DNA of 64,000 bases from Mucilaginibacter pallidiroseus. GTDB lineage: Bacteria > Bacteroidota > Bacteroidia > Sphingobacteriales > Sphingobacteriaceae. The notes below the pieces were generated by a model. That model made no database searches and was not told where the DNA came from. It was given only the letters and a program-made list of their open reading frames with translations. A program made the position numbers and the translations under genes. The stretch lies in NCBI RefSeq assembly GCF_007846085.1, contig NZ_VOEJ01000002.1:124001-188000 (forward strand), read 5' to 3'. This document shows positions 9,014-17,383 of this stretch, one piece after another (position 1 is the stretch's first letter; each line of letters opens with the position of its first letter).

Positions 9014-9781
9014 TTACACACCAAATATCTTCTTTGAATTTTGGGTAGTAATATCAGCAACGTTATAAATTGTGGTTTGGTGCAACTGGGCCACTTTATC
9101 GGCAATGTAAGTTAGGTAAGAGCTTTCGTTAGGTTTACCCCTGTAAGGCACTGGTGTAAGGTAGGGCGAATCCGTTTCGAGCACAATATGCTCAAGGGCA
9201 ATATCAGCCACAACCTTATCAAGCCCCGAATTTTTATAGGTAACAACACCGCCTATGCCAAGGTAAAAGCCAAGATCAATTATTTTATTGGCCTGCTCAA
9301 GCGTGCCAGTAAAGCAATGAAAAATACCGCGCAAAAGTTCGTCCTGCTCATCCAGCAATACCTGGTAAACCTCGTCGAACGCATCTCGGCAGTGTATCAC
9401 AATAGGCAGTCGCAACTGCTTGGCCCACTTTATCTGCAGTTTAAATGCTTGTATCTGCTCCTGTAAAAAAGTTTTATCCCAGTAAAGGTCTATACCTATT
9501 TCACCGATGGCATAAATCGGCTGTTTGTGTAAAGCTGGCTGCATCAATGCCAGCTCATGCTCCCAATTTTCCTTAACAGAACATGGATGCAGGCCAAGCA
9601 TAGCATAGCAGTTATCCGGATAGGCGGCTACCAAATCAAACATCAGCGGGATGGATGCAGTATCAACATTTGGTAAAAAAAGCCTGTTTACATTGCTATC
9701 AAAACAGCGCTGCATTAAAGCTGCGCGCTTTTCTTCAATGGTTTCATAATACAGATGGGTATGTGTATCAGTTAACAGCAT
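9014..9781 (-). CDS. TatD-family metal-dependent hydrolase (DNase)
   Basis: A 255-residue TIM-barrel hydrolase. Metal ligands seen are the N-terminal DTHTHL (H7, H9), the Glu in AIGEIGID, the His in IVIHCRDA, the His in FHCFTG and the Asp in ETDSPYLTP. TatD enzymes remove 3' nucleotides from DNA and process peptides. The start ATG at 9779-9781 lies only about 5 nt after a TACTTTTG promoter box, so the transcript is probably almost leaderless. Confidence 0.93.
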   Translation of the reverse strand: MLLTDTHTHLYYETIEEKRAALMQRCFDSNVNRLFLPNVDTASIPLMFDLVAAYPDNCYAMLGLHPCSVKENWEHELALMQPALHKQPIYAIGEIGIDLYWDKTFLQEQIQAFKLQIKWAKQLRLPIVIHCRDAFDEVYQVLLDEQDELLRGIFHCFTGTLEQANKIIDLGFYLGIGGVVTYKNSGLDKVVADIALEHIVLETDSPYLTPVPYRGKPNESSYLTYIADKVAQLHQTTIYNVADITTQNSKKIFGV

Positions 9782-9785
9782 GCTG

Positions 9786-9818
9786 CAAAAGTAAAAATAT
9801 AGTTGTCTTTGTTTTAAA
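9786..9818 (-). promoter_or_regulatory. Bacteroidota-type promoter of the TatD gene
   Basis: On the minus strand TACTTTTG (plus coordinates 9786-9793) matches the -7 consensus TAnnTTTG, with a TTTA -33-like element at 9815-9818 (21-nt spacer). The box ends 5 nt before the start codon. Confidence 0.6.
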
Positions 9819-9890
9819 ATAAACAGCTTAAACGATAGGGAATTTTAACGCAACACGTATTTTTAAGTACTTATCACTTAAGCTGCACTT

Positions 9891-10223
9891 ATGAGCGGAT
9901 TAGGAGCTCCGGAAATTATATTGATTATGGCTGCATTAGCCATATTATTTTTACCCGCCTACCTTGGCTATGTAGCAGGTTCGAAACGTACAATTGGCGG
10001 CCCGGCCGGTTTGTTGCTTGGCCTGTTCTTTAGCTATATCGGGCTCATTATAGTTTACATTTTGCCCATAACGCAACCTGTATATTATGATTTTGGTCAT
10101 CGCCAGCCGCAGTCTTCATCCGCAGATGAGATAATGAAATACAAAGAACTTTATGATAGCGGTGCAATTACCGAGCAGGAATATAACACACAAAAAGCGC
10201 GGATACTTAATAGTAACAGGTAA
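9891..10223 (+). CDS. small membrane protein with C-terminal SHOCT domain
   Basis: A 110-residue protein with two hydrophobic helices (about residues 8-28 and 36-58) joined by a basic, glycine-rich loop (GSKRTIGGPAG). Its C-terminus, MKYKELYDSGAITEQEYNTQKARIL, fits the SHOCT short helical domain, which is usually found at ends of membrane or stress proteins and is thought to mediate oligomerisation. Function is unknown. It converges on the FKBP gene across a shared terminator. Confidence 0.82.
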   Translation: MSGLGAPEIILIMAALAILFLPAYLGYVAGSKRTIGGPAGLLLGLFFSYIGLIIVYILPITQPVYYDFGHRQPQSSSADEIMKYKELYDSGAITEQEYNTQKARILNSNR

Positions 10224-10242
10224 TTAAATAACTACAGATAAT

Positions 10243-10279
10243 AAAAAAAGCCACAGCGTTTATAAACACTGTGGCTTTT
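10243..10279. terminator. bidirectional stem-loop terminator
   Basis: The arms AGCCACAG (10249-10256) and CTGTGGCT (10269-10276) are flanked by an A run on the left and T run on the right, so the hairpin can stop transcription from both the SHOCT gene and the FKBP gene. Confidence 0.85.
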
Positions 10280-10302
10280 GCTTTTACAGAACGCTAACGC
10301 TA

Positions 10303-11283
10303 TTAATTTTTTCGTTTTACAGCACTGCGCTTTTTAACCGGTGCTTTGCCTTTAACACCTCTTTTTGTAGCCGGGCTAACCGCAGCTTTTTTAGGATGCG
10401 TTACCTTAACAAGTTCCACGTCAAAAACCAGCGTACTGTACGGTGCAATGGCACTGCCCCCGCCGCGCTCGCCATAGGCAAGTGCCGATGGGATGATCAA
10501 CTTAGCTGTGCTGCCTTGATTTAGTAACAACAAACCTTCGTCCCAACCGGGTATTACGTTACCAGCACCTACAACAAATTTAATTGGCTCATATGTGCGG
10601 CCGGGCTGCTCAAGCCCGCCTGCCTTTGCAACAGATTCAATGCTTGAGTCGAACAGCTTCCCATCTGTAGTGCGGCCTGCATAATTTACCTCAACCGAGT
10701 CGCCGTTTACCGGCTTAATACCCGTGCCAACTTTAGTGATAACATATTTTAAGCCCGATGCAGTAGCTTTAGGCATTAGCTTTTGCTGTGCTATATAGGC
10801 ATCAGCAGCTGCCTTTTCATCGGTCTTCAATTTTTCCAAACCTGCAGTACGCTCGGCCATGGCCTCATCAAGCGTTTGCACCTTCACTATCTTGATATTG
10901 AAAACTATGCTGCTGCCTTTTGCCATAAACGGCGGGCGCGCTTCTTCATGACCCTTAAAAACCGAATCGGTAGGTACGCGTACAATTGCACTATCGTTAA
11001 CGGACATCAGCGGAAATATATCCATCAGGTCGCCAATGTTTGATGACGGGCGCACCTGTGTTTTTACCGGTTGGCCCTGCGCATAGGTGCTAAATAAGGT
11101 TGAATCCTTATCCGTTTTTTGAACAGCGTGGAAGGTGATCACATCATTCTGCTTGATCTTAACGCCCTGGCCCGATCCAATGATCTGGTATTGTACGCCT
11201 TTGCTTGTTTTGCCTGCTACCTGTGCATTTGCAGCCATGCCGCCAAGCAAAAGTAAAGCAATAGTATATATGGTATTTTTCAT
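10303..11283 (-). CDS. FKBP-type peptidyl-prolyl isomerase, secreted
   Basis: From ATG at 11281-11283 this is 326 residues with a signal peptide ending at AANAQ. The C-terminal half (about 165-295) is a full FKBP domain with VNYAGRTTDGKLFDSS, VIPGWDEGLLLL and IPSALAYGERGGGS. The first half (about 22-120) looks like a second, degenerate FKBP fold. The C-terminus is a basic tail (KRGVKGKAPVKKRSAVKRKN). It likely helps fold periplasmic or outer-membrane proteins. A paralogue of the same two-domain plan lies directly upstream. A terminator hairpin ends 7 nt before this start codon, which is unusual (see findings). Confidence 0.9.
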   Translation of the reverse strand: MKNTIYTIALLLLGGMAANAQVAGKTSKGVQYQIIGSGQGVKIKQNDVITFHAVQKTDKDSTLFSTYAQGQPVKTQVRPSSNIGDLMDIFPLMSVNDSAIVRVPTDSVFKGHEEARPPFMAKGSSIVFNIKIVKVQTLDEAMAERTAGLEKLKTDEKAAADAYIAQQKLMPKATASGLKYVITKVGTGIKPVNGDSVEVNYAGRTTDGKLFDSSIESVAKAGGLEQPGRTYEPIKFVVGAGNVIPGWDEGLLLLNQGSTAKLIIPSALAYGERGGGSAIAPYSTLVFDVELVKVTHPKKAAVSPATKRGVKGKAPVKKRSAVKRKN

Positions 11284-11290
11284 ATGCAAT

Positions 11291-11325
11291 AAAAAAGCCT
11301 TCCGGTTTTTACATCCCGGAAGGCT
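11291..11325 (-). terminator. stem-loop terminator directly before the downstream FKBP start
   Basis: Arms AGCCTTCCGG and CCGGAAGGCT (plus coordinates 11296-11305 and 11316-11325) form a perfect 10-bp stem. On the minus strand it is followed by a T run (A run at 11291-11296). It separates the two FKBP genes and stops only 7 nt before the ATG at 11283. Confidence 0.85.
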
Positions 11326-11341
11326 AAAATCATTTTCAAAA

Positions 11342-12304
11342 TTATCTTACTGCCGGCGGCTGCGGAGCAGTTGTTTTTGGAGCGTTAGGGTTTGGCTTTA
11401 CAATGTCAACCACTTCTACCTCGAACATAATAGGTGTAAACGGCGGGATAGCACCACCGGCTGCACCCTGCTCGCCATAGGCAAGCTCTGATGGTACTAC
11501 GTAAGTTACTTTGGCACCTTTGTTAACCAATAGCAAACCTTCGTCCCAGCCTTTTATAACACGGCCGGCACCAACTGGTACGCGTATAGGCTCAAATTTA
11601 CGCTGCGGATCAACCGGTTGTTTAGCCTTAACCAATTCATCTTTAATGTTGGTATCAAACACTTTACCATTCAGCATTTTACCAACGTAGTTTACAACAG
11701 CAGTGTCGCCAACTGCAACGTTTGCACCGCTTCCCGGTTTGGTAATAGCATAGTATAAACCGTCGGCAGTTTTGGTAGCCTTGATGTTTTTATCGGCAAT
11801 GTATTTCTGGATTTTTGCCGGTTCAGCTTTTTTAATTGCTTCGGTTTGCACTTTGAAGTAATCGGAGATACGACCCTGGAAAACAGCATCAGACAAGGTA
11901 CCTTTAGGAATAACCTTTTCTACCTTTACTTCATAAATAACAAATTTACCTTTGATACCCGGTGGCCTTGGGCCTTTTTTAAACATGGTATCAATGCTCA
12001 GTTTTATGGTTGCACTATCGCCTTCGCTTAGCAGCATAATACCCTGGCTGATGTCGCCTTTCTGAGCTGGTTTTTGCATCAACTGTGGCAACGGGCGGCC
12101 CATATCATAAGTGCTTCCCAAAACAGAATCTGCTTCGTTTTTAAGTGTAAGGTTTACTGCAACAAAGTCGCCTTCTTTTATAGTAGCGCCTGGCTTGTCG
12201 GTATGTATGTTATATAACAAACCGCCTTCGCCTTGTTTAAAACCGCTTTTGCAACTTGCAAAGCTTAAGGCTGCAAGGCCAATTAACATTAAGTTCTTTC
12301 TCAT
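11342..12304 (-). CDS. FKBP-type peptidyl-prolyl isomerase lipoprotein
   Basis: A 320-residue paralogue of the downstream FKBP. The N-terminus MRKNLMLIGLAALSFASC is a lipoprotein signal peptide with lipobox FASC, so it is probably anchored in a membrane. An N-terminal degenerate FKBP-like domain (about 30-130) is followed by a linker helix and a C-terminal FKBP domain (about 165-305) with VVNYVGKMLNGKVFDTN, VIKGWDEGLLLV and VPSELAYGEQGAAGGAIPP. A proline/threonine tail closes the protein. It is expected to assist folding of exported proteins. The next gene upstream starts 9 nt away, so the phosphoesterase and this gene are probably co-transcribed. Confidence 0.92.
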   Translation of the reverse strand: MRKNLMLIGLAALSFASCKSGFKQGEGGLLYNIHTDKPGATIKEGDFVAVNLTLKNEADSVLGSTYDMGRPLPQLMQKPAQKGDISQGIMLLSEGDSATIKLSIDTMFKKGPRPPGIKGKFVIYEVKVEKVIPKGTLSDAVFQGRISDYFKVQTEAIKKAEPAKIQKYIADKNIKATKTADGLYYAITKPGSGANVAVGDTAVVNYVGKMLNGKVFDTNIKDELVKAKQPVDPQRKFEPIRVPVGAGRVIKGWDEGLLLVNKGAKVTYVVPSELAYGEQGAAGGAIPPFTPIMFEVEVVDIVKPNPNAPKTTAPQPPAVR

Positions 12305-12312
12305 TTTATTTT

Positions 12313-13323
12313 TTACTGTATTAAAAGCTTTTTATACTCCGGTAGGATAGATTTAAATTTTGCAATGGTGTCATCTAAAGAAAGGGTTGACTGCCCGCCT
12401 GCCGCATTACGGTGGCCGCCGCCATCAAAGTACCTTTTGCAGATGTCACTTGCCGGGAACTCCCCTTTTGAACGCAGGGATAATTTTACCTTGTCGCGCC
12501 TGTCAACTATAAAGGCGGCAAGGCGTATGCTGCCAATTGATAGGGCATAGTTTACGATACCTTCAGTATCGCCGGTATTGCTATCATATTTTGCAAGGTC
12601 TTCTTTGGTAACCCAAATAAGCGCCGTATTGAACTCGGGCAATATCTCCAGCCTGTTGGCAAGGCAATGGCCCAAAAAGCGCAAACGGTTTTCTGAAGCG
12701 CTGTTGTATATCAACTCATGAATGCGCCAGTTTACAGCACCCGCATCAATCAGGTCGGCAACTATACGGTGCACTTCCGAAGTGGTATTTGGCAAACGGA
12801 ACGATGCCGAATCCGTTAAGATACCTGTATAAAGGCACGTAGCAACATCTTTATTAACCAGTTCCTTTTTATGCAACGAGTTTACAATAAAATCATAAAC
12901 TAGTTGTGCAGTGGCGCAGGCATTAATGTTCCAGTGGCGGTAATCATCAAAGTCTTCGGGCTCCAGGTGATGGTCAATCATTACCTTGTATGCAGCACTT
13001 GCACGTACCAGTTCGCCCATTTCGTTGATGCGGCTCAGGTTATTAAAGTCAAGGCAAAATATCAGGTTGGCTTCGGCAATTAACCGGGCCGATTGCTCGA
13101 TAGTTTCGGTGTAAATAATAACGTTTTCATTACCCGGCATCCAGGCCAAAAAGTCGGGATAATCTGTAGGGGCAATAACCTGTACATGGTGGCCCAACTG
13201 AATAAGGTAGTGGTATAAACCTAAAGATGAACCCATAGCATCGCCATCAGGCTTATGATGCGTTGTTATTACAATTTTTTGAGGCTTATCTAAAAGTTCG
13301 GTAAGCGAGGTTAAATCTAACAT
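12313..13323 (-). CDS. DHH/DHHA1 phosphoesterase, NrnA-like (nanoRNase/pAp phosphatase)
   Basis: About 336 residues from ATG at 13321-13323. The DHH domain shows TTHHKPDGDAMGSSLGLYH (motif I, about residues 20-38), LIFCLDFNN (motif II), MIDHHLEP (the DHH motif) and TGILTDSASFR. The DHHA1 part ends with the GGGHRNAAGG motif. Enzymes of this type degrade 2-5 nt RNAs and dephosphorylate pAp. It overlaps no neighbour and precedes an FKBP gene by 8 nt on the same strand. The order ndk (opposite strand), NrnA and FKBPs is seen often in this phylum, as I recall it. Confidence 0.92.
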   Translation of the reverse strand: MLDLTSLTELLDKPQKIVITTHHKPDGDAMGSSLGLYHYLIQLGHHVQVIAPTDYPDFLAWMPGNENVIIYTETIEQSARLIAEANLIFCLDFNNLSRINEMGELVRASAAYKVMIDHHLEPEDFDDYRHWNINACATAQLVYDFIVNSLHKKELVNKDVATCLYTGILTDSASFRLPNTTSEVHRIVADLIDAGAVNWRIHELIYNSASENRLRFLGHCLANRLEILPEFNTALIWVTKEDLAKYDSNTGDTEGIVNYALSIGSIRLAAFIVDRRDKVKLSLRSKGEFPASDICKRYFDGGGHRNAAGGQSTLSLDDTIAKFKSILPEYKKLLIQ

Positions 13324-13394
13324 CAATCTTTAAAAACGAGCAGCAAAGCTAAGTAAATTAATTAAATACGTGCATTATAATTACATTAAAAAGC

Positions 13395-13425
13395 TTTAAA
13401 ATACTAAGTAAAAAACCTACTTTTG
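13395..13425 (+). promoter_or_regulatory. promoter of ndk
   Basis: TTTA at 13395-13398, a 19-nt spacer and TACTTTTG at 13418-13425 match the TTTG-N19-TAnnTTTG pattern of Bacteroidota. It leaves a 5' leader of about 75 nt. Confidence 0.6.
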
Positions 13426-13504
13426 CGGCAATTTTAAGACAAATCATAATTAGCTGATTGCAACAACAATAGCAAACAGCATTACCCCAAATTATACGTA
13501 AAAT

Positions 13505-13924
13505 ATGAAAACCAACAGAACATTTACAATGATAAAGCCTGATGCAGTTGCAAACGGCCACATTGGCGCAATTTTAGACCACATAACCAAAGCCGGTTTT
13601 AAAATTATTGCACTTAAATACACTTCCCTTACGCCAGAAAAAGCCGGCGAATTTTACGCAGTACACCAGGAGCGCGGTTTCTTTAAGGATCTGGTAAACT
13701 TTATGTCATCAGGCCCTATCGTTGCTGCCATTTTAGAAAAAGATAATGCTATTGCCGATTTTCGCACGCTAATTGGCGCTACCGATCCTGCAAAAGCTGA
13801 TAAAGGCACAATTCGTAACCTGTTTGCAAAATCTATTGATGCTAACGCGGTGCACGGATCTGACTCTGACGAGAACGCTGAAATAGAAGGAAACTTCTTC
13901 TTCTCAGCTTTCGAGCGTTTCTAA
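13505..13924 (+). CDS. ndk: nucleoside diphosphate kinase
   Basis: A 139-residue Ndk of normal length. It begins with the conserved [10 protein letters not shown] segment and carries the active-site His117 in NAVHGSDS. It transfers the gamma phosphate between nucleoside triphosphates and diphosphates, balancing NTP and dNTP pools. It is monocistronic, with its own promoter and a strong terminator. Confidence 0.98.
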   Translation: MKTNRTFTMIKPDAVANGHIGAILDHITKAGFKIIALKYTSLTPEKAGEFYAVHQERGFFKDLVNFMSSGPIVAAILEKDNAIADFRTLIGATDPAKADKGTIRNLFAKSIDANAVHGSDSDENAEIEGNFFFSAFERF

Positions 13925-13936
13925 GCAGTACTTTTT

Positions 13937-13991
13937 AAAGCATAAAAAAAGAGGTTGTGACCAAGTGTTACAACCTCTTTTTTTATGCTTT
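13937..13991 (+). terminator. terminator of ndk with a 22-bp perfect stem
   Basis: The arms at 13937-13958 and 13970-13991 are exact reverse complements over 22 bp, with core AGAGGTTGT/ACAACCTCT and an 11-nt loop. A/T runs on both sides allow it to work in either direction. Confidence 0.9.
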
Positions 13992-14067
13992 ATATTGTTT
14001 AAGATATAATATGTAACTAAATTTACGTTTACTAAGTAGTTAAGAATCAATTAATAGCCCCATTGTT

Positions 14068-14268
14068 ATGAAGCTCCTTATAAAATATTTTATCTATTCT
14101 ATAATAATGGTTACCCTTTTAACCATCTCGTTAAACATCTTCAGAGACCACCCCGAAGCGCAATTTGTGTTTATCTTTCCCGGGATATTCCTTGTTGTAT
14201 TCTCGGAAATTATGGACGATACCTTTCGTAAAGTTAAGCAGCGTATACGTTTTTCACGAGGCAGGTAA
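14068..14268 (+). CDS. small two-helix membrane protein, unknown
   Basis: A 66-residue ORF with hydrophobic helices near residues 6-26 and 31-50 and a basic C-terminus (RKVKQRIRFSRGR), so the tail is probably cytoplasmic. I recognise no family. It converges with the DciA-like gene, leaving 2 nt between stop codons. Its codon use matches its neighbours, which supports it as a real gene. Confidence 0.6.
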   Translation: MKLLIKYFIYSIIMVTLLTISLNIFRDHPEAQFVFIFPGIFLVVFSEIMDDTFRKVKQRIRFSRGR

Positions 14269-14270
14269 TT

Positions 14271-14561
14271 TTATAGAAAGATGATATCTGTAACCAATTC
14301 GGATTTTGCATCATCATTTATTTTCTGAACAATCTGGCTGCGCATCATTACCAGCTCATTCTTGATAACAGACGACTCTATCCGCAGAAATAACTTTTTA
14401 TCGCGTATAAATAATTCCTTGGTACGGTTAGCTACCGATATTCCAACCAGATCTGGCCAGGCGGCTACAATACCGGTTTCATCAAACCTTCGCTTAATTT
14501 TATAAACGTTAAGCATTTGCTCAATAGCTTCCTTTATTGGCTTGTCGTTGGTTTTACGCAT
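14271..14561 (-). CDS. DUF721/DciA-like protein
   Basis: A 96-residue protein from ATG at 14559-14561. It shows the DUF721 pattern: an N-terminal helix (IKEAIEQMLNVYKIKRRFDE), then VAAWPDLVGISVANRTK and a KLFLRIESSVIKNELVMM strand-helix. In other bacteria DUF721 proteins include DciA, the loader of the replicative helicase. The start overlaps the end of recF by 8 nt, and a GGAGG sequence lies about 10 nt upstream of it, a rare visible Shine-Dalgarno site here. A TTG 18 nt further upstream is less likely. Placement behind recF agrees with a role in DNA replication or repair. Confidence 0.85.
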   Translation of the reverse strand: MRKTNDKPIKEAIEQMLNVYKIKRRFDETGIVAAWPDLVGISVANRTKELFIRDKKLFLRIESSVIKNELVMMRSQIVQKINDDAKSELVTDIIFL

Positions 14562-15654
14562 CAATGTTACCCTCCGCAACTTTAAACATTTGCACCTGTA
14601 CGTTTATATCATCAAAAATAGTCTTCACCCGGCTTAGGCTTGTATCAGTTATCAGTACCTGCCCAAAATCATTGTTAGATACCATTTGCATCAGCTTGGT
14701 AACACGCTCATCATCCAGCTTGTCAAAAACATCATCAAGCAGCAGCAACGGTTTAAAGCCCTTTTTTTGTGTCAGAAAAGTATATTGAGCCAGCTTAAGC
14801 GCTATTAAAAATGATTTTTGCTGCCCTTGCGATCCAAACTTTTTCATGGCCATACCATGTATATTGAAAGCAAGGTCGTCTTTATGAATACCTGTGGTGG
14901 TGCGCTCCAGGATTCTATCGCGCTCAATATTTTTTTGCAATAAATTCGCAAAGCTGTCATTCAGCAACTGCGACTCATAAACCAGCTCTACCTGTTCGGC
15001 CTCGTTGGTAATAAACTTATAGTGCCTGTTAAATATCTCCGTGAAGCGTTGCATAAAGTTTCGCCGCTTTTCGAAAATACGCACGCCCGATGTTACCAGT
15101 TGCTCATCAAATATCGATAGCAGCGTTGGGTCATACCGGCCGGTATCGGCAATCTGCTTAAGCAACGAGTTGCGGTTAGCCAGCACCTTATTATACGCTA
15201 TCAGTTCATCAAGATATGTACTATCCGTTTGTGATATTACATTATCAATAAACTTACGGCGCTCTTCGCTGCCTTCAATTATAATGCTGATATCATATGG
15301 CGAAACCATCACCAAAGGCAGCAATCCGATATGATCGGCCAGGCGCTGGTAATCTTTCCGGTTTCGCCTAAACTGCTTTTTTTGATTGCGTTTAACCCCG
15401 CATGCAACCACTTCCTTACCACCATTTTTTTCAAACACACCGTTTATCATAAAAAAATCGGTGCCTTGTTTAATCTGCTGGCTATCTATGGGGTTAAAAT
15501 AACTTTTACAAAGCGACAGGTAATGCACAGCATCCAGTAAATTGGTTTTCCCGGCTCCGTTATTACCAACAAATGCATTTACACCCGGGCTAAGTGTAAG
15601 CTCGGCCTCGGCGTAATTTTTAAAGTTGATGAATGAGAGTTGCTGCAGATACAT
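14554..15654 (-). CDS. recF: DNA replication/repair protein RecF
   Basis: A 366-residue SMC-like ATPase. ATG at 15652-15654 gives the usual N-terminus MYLQQLSFINFKNY; longer in-frame upstream codons add a run that is not conserved. Walker A is GNNGAGKTNLL (about residues 30-40), the signature-like region FGSQGQQKSFLIALKLAQ is near the C-terminus, and Walker B/D-loop is PLLLLDDVFDKLDDERV. RecF loads RecA at gaps through RecOR. The DUF721 gene overlaps its 3' end. A TAAATTTG box lies at 15670-15677, about 15 nt upstream of the start. Confidence 0.96.
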   Translation of the reverse strand: MYLQQLSFINFKNYAEAELTLSPGVNAFVGNNGAGKTNLLDAVHYLSLCKSYFNPIDSQQIKQGTDFFMINGVFEKNGGKEVVACGVKRNQKKQFRRNRKDYQRLADHIGLLPLVMVSPYDISIIIEGSEERRKFIDNVISQTDSTYLDELIAYNKVLANRNSLLKQIADTGRYDPTLLSIFDEQLVTSGVRIFEKRRNFMQRFTEIFNRHYKFITNEAEQVELVYESQLLNDSFANLLQKNIERDRILERTTTGIHKDDLAFNIHGMAMKKFGSQGQQKSFLIALKLAQYTFLTQKKGFKPLLLLDDVFDKLDDERVTKLMQMVSNNDFGQVLITDTSLSRVKTIFDDINVQVQMFKVAEGNIDA

Positions 15655-15806
15655 ATATATGAGAAGGTACAAATTTAGCCTTTTTTGGGTAGATAGTTGG
15701 CCATACGCTATAGCAATATGAACGAACTGGCACAATGCCTTGATTTTGACGTTGAACGCTGGTGCTTACGCTACTCAAAATCAACTGAATTAAGGCCAAA
15801 TTTAAA

Positions 15807-15837
15807 TTTGCTTAAAAGGTTTTAAACCGTATTTTTG
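15807..15837 (+). promoter_or_regulatory. consensus Bacteroidota promoter before the TPR gene
   Basis: TTTG at 15807-15810, a 19-nt spacer and TATTTTTG at 15830-15837 match the full TTTG-N19-TAnnTTTG consensus. The gene starts 23 nt downstream. Confidence 0.75.
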
Positions 15838-15859
15838 CAAACTTAATTTTTAAATAAAG

Positions 15860-16531
15860 ATGTCAGCAACCGAGGTAAATACAAAGAACACTGAGCAGAA
15901 ACCAATTGCTAAAACAGGTTCTTTTGTACAGGAAAACCAAAAAAGTTTATTGTTTATAGCAGCGGCCATTGTTGTAATGGTTGTTATTTATATAGCATAC
16001 TTAAAATTATATCTTGCCCCGAGAGAAGTTACTGCTGCCAACCAAATGCACGTTGCACAAGATTTTTGGGCTAAAAAAGAGTGGGACAAAGCCATTAAAG
16101 GCGATGCAGGTTACCCGGGCTTCGAAAAAATCATTAGCGACTACAGCAATACAAAAGTTGCTAACCTTGCTTACTTTTACCTTGGCACAGCTTATTTAAA
16201 TAAAGGCGAATACCGTAAAGCTATTGACAACCTTAACAGCTACCGCGGTGATGACAGCATGGTTGCTGCAGAAGCATTGGGCAGCATTGGTGATGCTTAT
16301 GTTGAGTTGAAAGATTTTGATAAAGCAGAATCTTACTTTAAAAAAGCTGCTGATAAAGCTCAAAATAAATTTTTATCGCCTTTTTACCTTAAAAAGTTAG
16401 GGTTGGTTTACGAAGAGAAAAAAGATAAAAGTGCTGCTGCCGATACTTACAAAAAAATCAAAACTGATTATGCTGAAAGCCCTGAAGCGCAGAATATCGA
16501 TGAGTATATTGCACGCGTAACGGTACAATAG
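15860..16531 (+). CDS. membrane-anchored TPR protein (YfgM-like)
   Basis: A 223-residue protein with a short polar N-terminus, one membrane helix at about residues 30-50 (LLFIAAAIVVMVVIYIAYL) and four to five tetratricopeptide repeats after it, such as LAYFYLGTAYLNKGEYRKAIDNL and ALGSIGDAYVELKDFDKAESYFKKA. The layout resembles YfgM, a periplasmic protein helping chaperones at the translocon, though the true partner is unknown. It precedes ribH, as often seen in Bacteroidota. Confidence 0.85.
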   Translation: MSATEVNTKNTEQKPIAKTGSFVQENQKSLLFIAAAIVVMVVIYIAYLKLYLAPREVTAANQMHVAQDFWAKKEWDKAIKGDAGYPGFEKIISDYSNTKVANLAYFYLGTAYLNKGEYRKAIDNLNSYRGDDSMVAAEALGSIGDAYVELKDFDKAESYFKKAADKAQNKFLSPFYLKKLGLVYEEKKDKSAAADTYKKIKTDYAESPEAQNIDEYIARVTVQ

Positions 16532-16552
16532 TACTCAAATTACAATATTGAT

Positions 16553-16624
16553 AGCCCGGTTTCGGGATTTATAAAATGGATATATTTATATTCACGGCGT
16601 AAATCAACTTAACCGGGCTTTTTA
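16553..16624 (+). terminator. long-loop terminator-like hairpin between the TPR gene and ribH
   Basis: AGCCCGGTT at 16553-16561 pairs with AACCGGGCT at 16611-16619, which is followed by TTTTT. The loop is 49 nt, longer than usual, so it may be a terminator or a ribH leader structure. No FMN riboswitch core is seen. Confidence 0.5.
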
Positions 16625-16688
16625 TGTTACAGGTTTAGTACAGCTTGTAATTTATAGCAAGGCGTAAACTTGCGGCCCAATAAAACCT

Positions 16689-17189
16689 ATGGCAACTCAA
16701 TTAAAAAACCTTTCAGATTTTTCATCTGCATCAAACATACCGTCAGCAGCGGGATATACTTTTGGCATTGTAGTGGCCGAGTGGAACGCCGAAATAACCG
16801 GCGCTTTATACAACGGAGCATATCAAACACTGTTAAAATACGGTGCTGCCGAATCTGCTATACATACTTACCCGGTACCCGGCAGCTTTGAGCTAACTAC
16901 TGGAGCCGAACTACTGTTAAAAACAGGCAAATTTGATGCAGTGATTTGCCTGGGTTGCGTTATACAGGGCGAAACACGCCACTTTGATTTTATTTGTGAT
17001 GCCGTTGCAAATGGAGTGTCGAATGTTGCTATAAAATATTCGAAACCTGTTATATTTGGTGTACTAACCACTGATAACCAGCAACAAGCTATTGACCGTA
17101 GCGGCGGCAAACATGGCAACAAAGGCGATGAGGCAGCTGTAACCGCAATTAAAATGGCTAAAATGGCTGAGTTAACAGCCGCTTTATAG
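16689..17189 (+). CDS. ribH: 6,7-dimethyl-8-ribityllumazine synthase
   Basis: A 166-residue lumazine synthase, the penultimate enzyme of riboflavin synthesis. It condenses 5-amino-6-ribitylaminouracil with dihydroxybutanone phosphate. Conserved blocks are IVVAEWNAEIT, YPVPGSFELTTGAELLL, CLGCVIQGETRHFDFICDAVANG and PVIFGVLTTDNQQQAIDRSGG; the active-site His is in GETRHFD. It has normal family length. Confidence 0.97.
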   Translation: MATQLKNLSDFSSASNIPSAAGYTFGIVVAEWNAEITGALYNGAYQTLLKYGAAESAIHTYPVPGSFELTTGAELLLKTGKFDAVICLGCVIQGETRHFDFICDAVANGVSNVAIKYSKPVIFGVLTTDNQQQAIDRSGGKHGNKGDEAAVTAIKMAKMAELTAAL

Positions 17190-17216
17190 TACGTATATTT
17201 ATAACTTAACACAATT

Positions 17217-17324
17217 ATGAAAAAGGTAGCTTACATTGTACTTATTGCACTTGCACTCGGCAGCATGTCTGCCTGCTCTAATAAATTATGCCCGGCATAC
17301 GGCTCTTATCCGCGCGGCAGGTAG
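17217..17324 (+). CDS. 35-residue putative lipoprotein
   Basis: This short ORF reads MKKVAYIVLIALALGSMSAC, then a 15-residue mature part (SNKLCPAYGSYPRGR). The N-terminus is a full lipoprotein signal with lipobox MSAC, so the mature product would be a lipidated peptide of 16 residues holding one further Cys. It starts 27 nt after the ribH stop and may be its operon partner. I recall comparable tiny lipoproteins with a CPAYG-like motif in this phylum, but cannot verify it. Function is unknown. Confidence 0.6.
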   Translation: MKKVAYIVLIALALGSMSACSNKLCPAYGSYPRGR

Positions 17325-17383
17325 TTGCTGATCCATTTAAGTATCTATAACTGAAACCAAGCGCAGTTTTACACTGTTGTTAC

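Noticed and set aside
16553..16688. FMN riboswitch upstream of ribH
   Set aside because: None of the conserved FMN aptamer elements is visible; only a long-loop hairpin with a T run is present.
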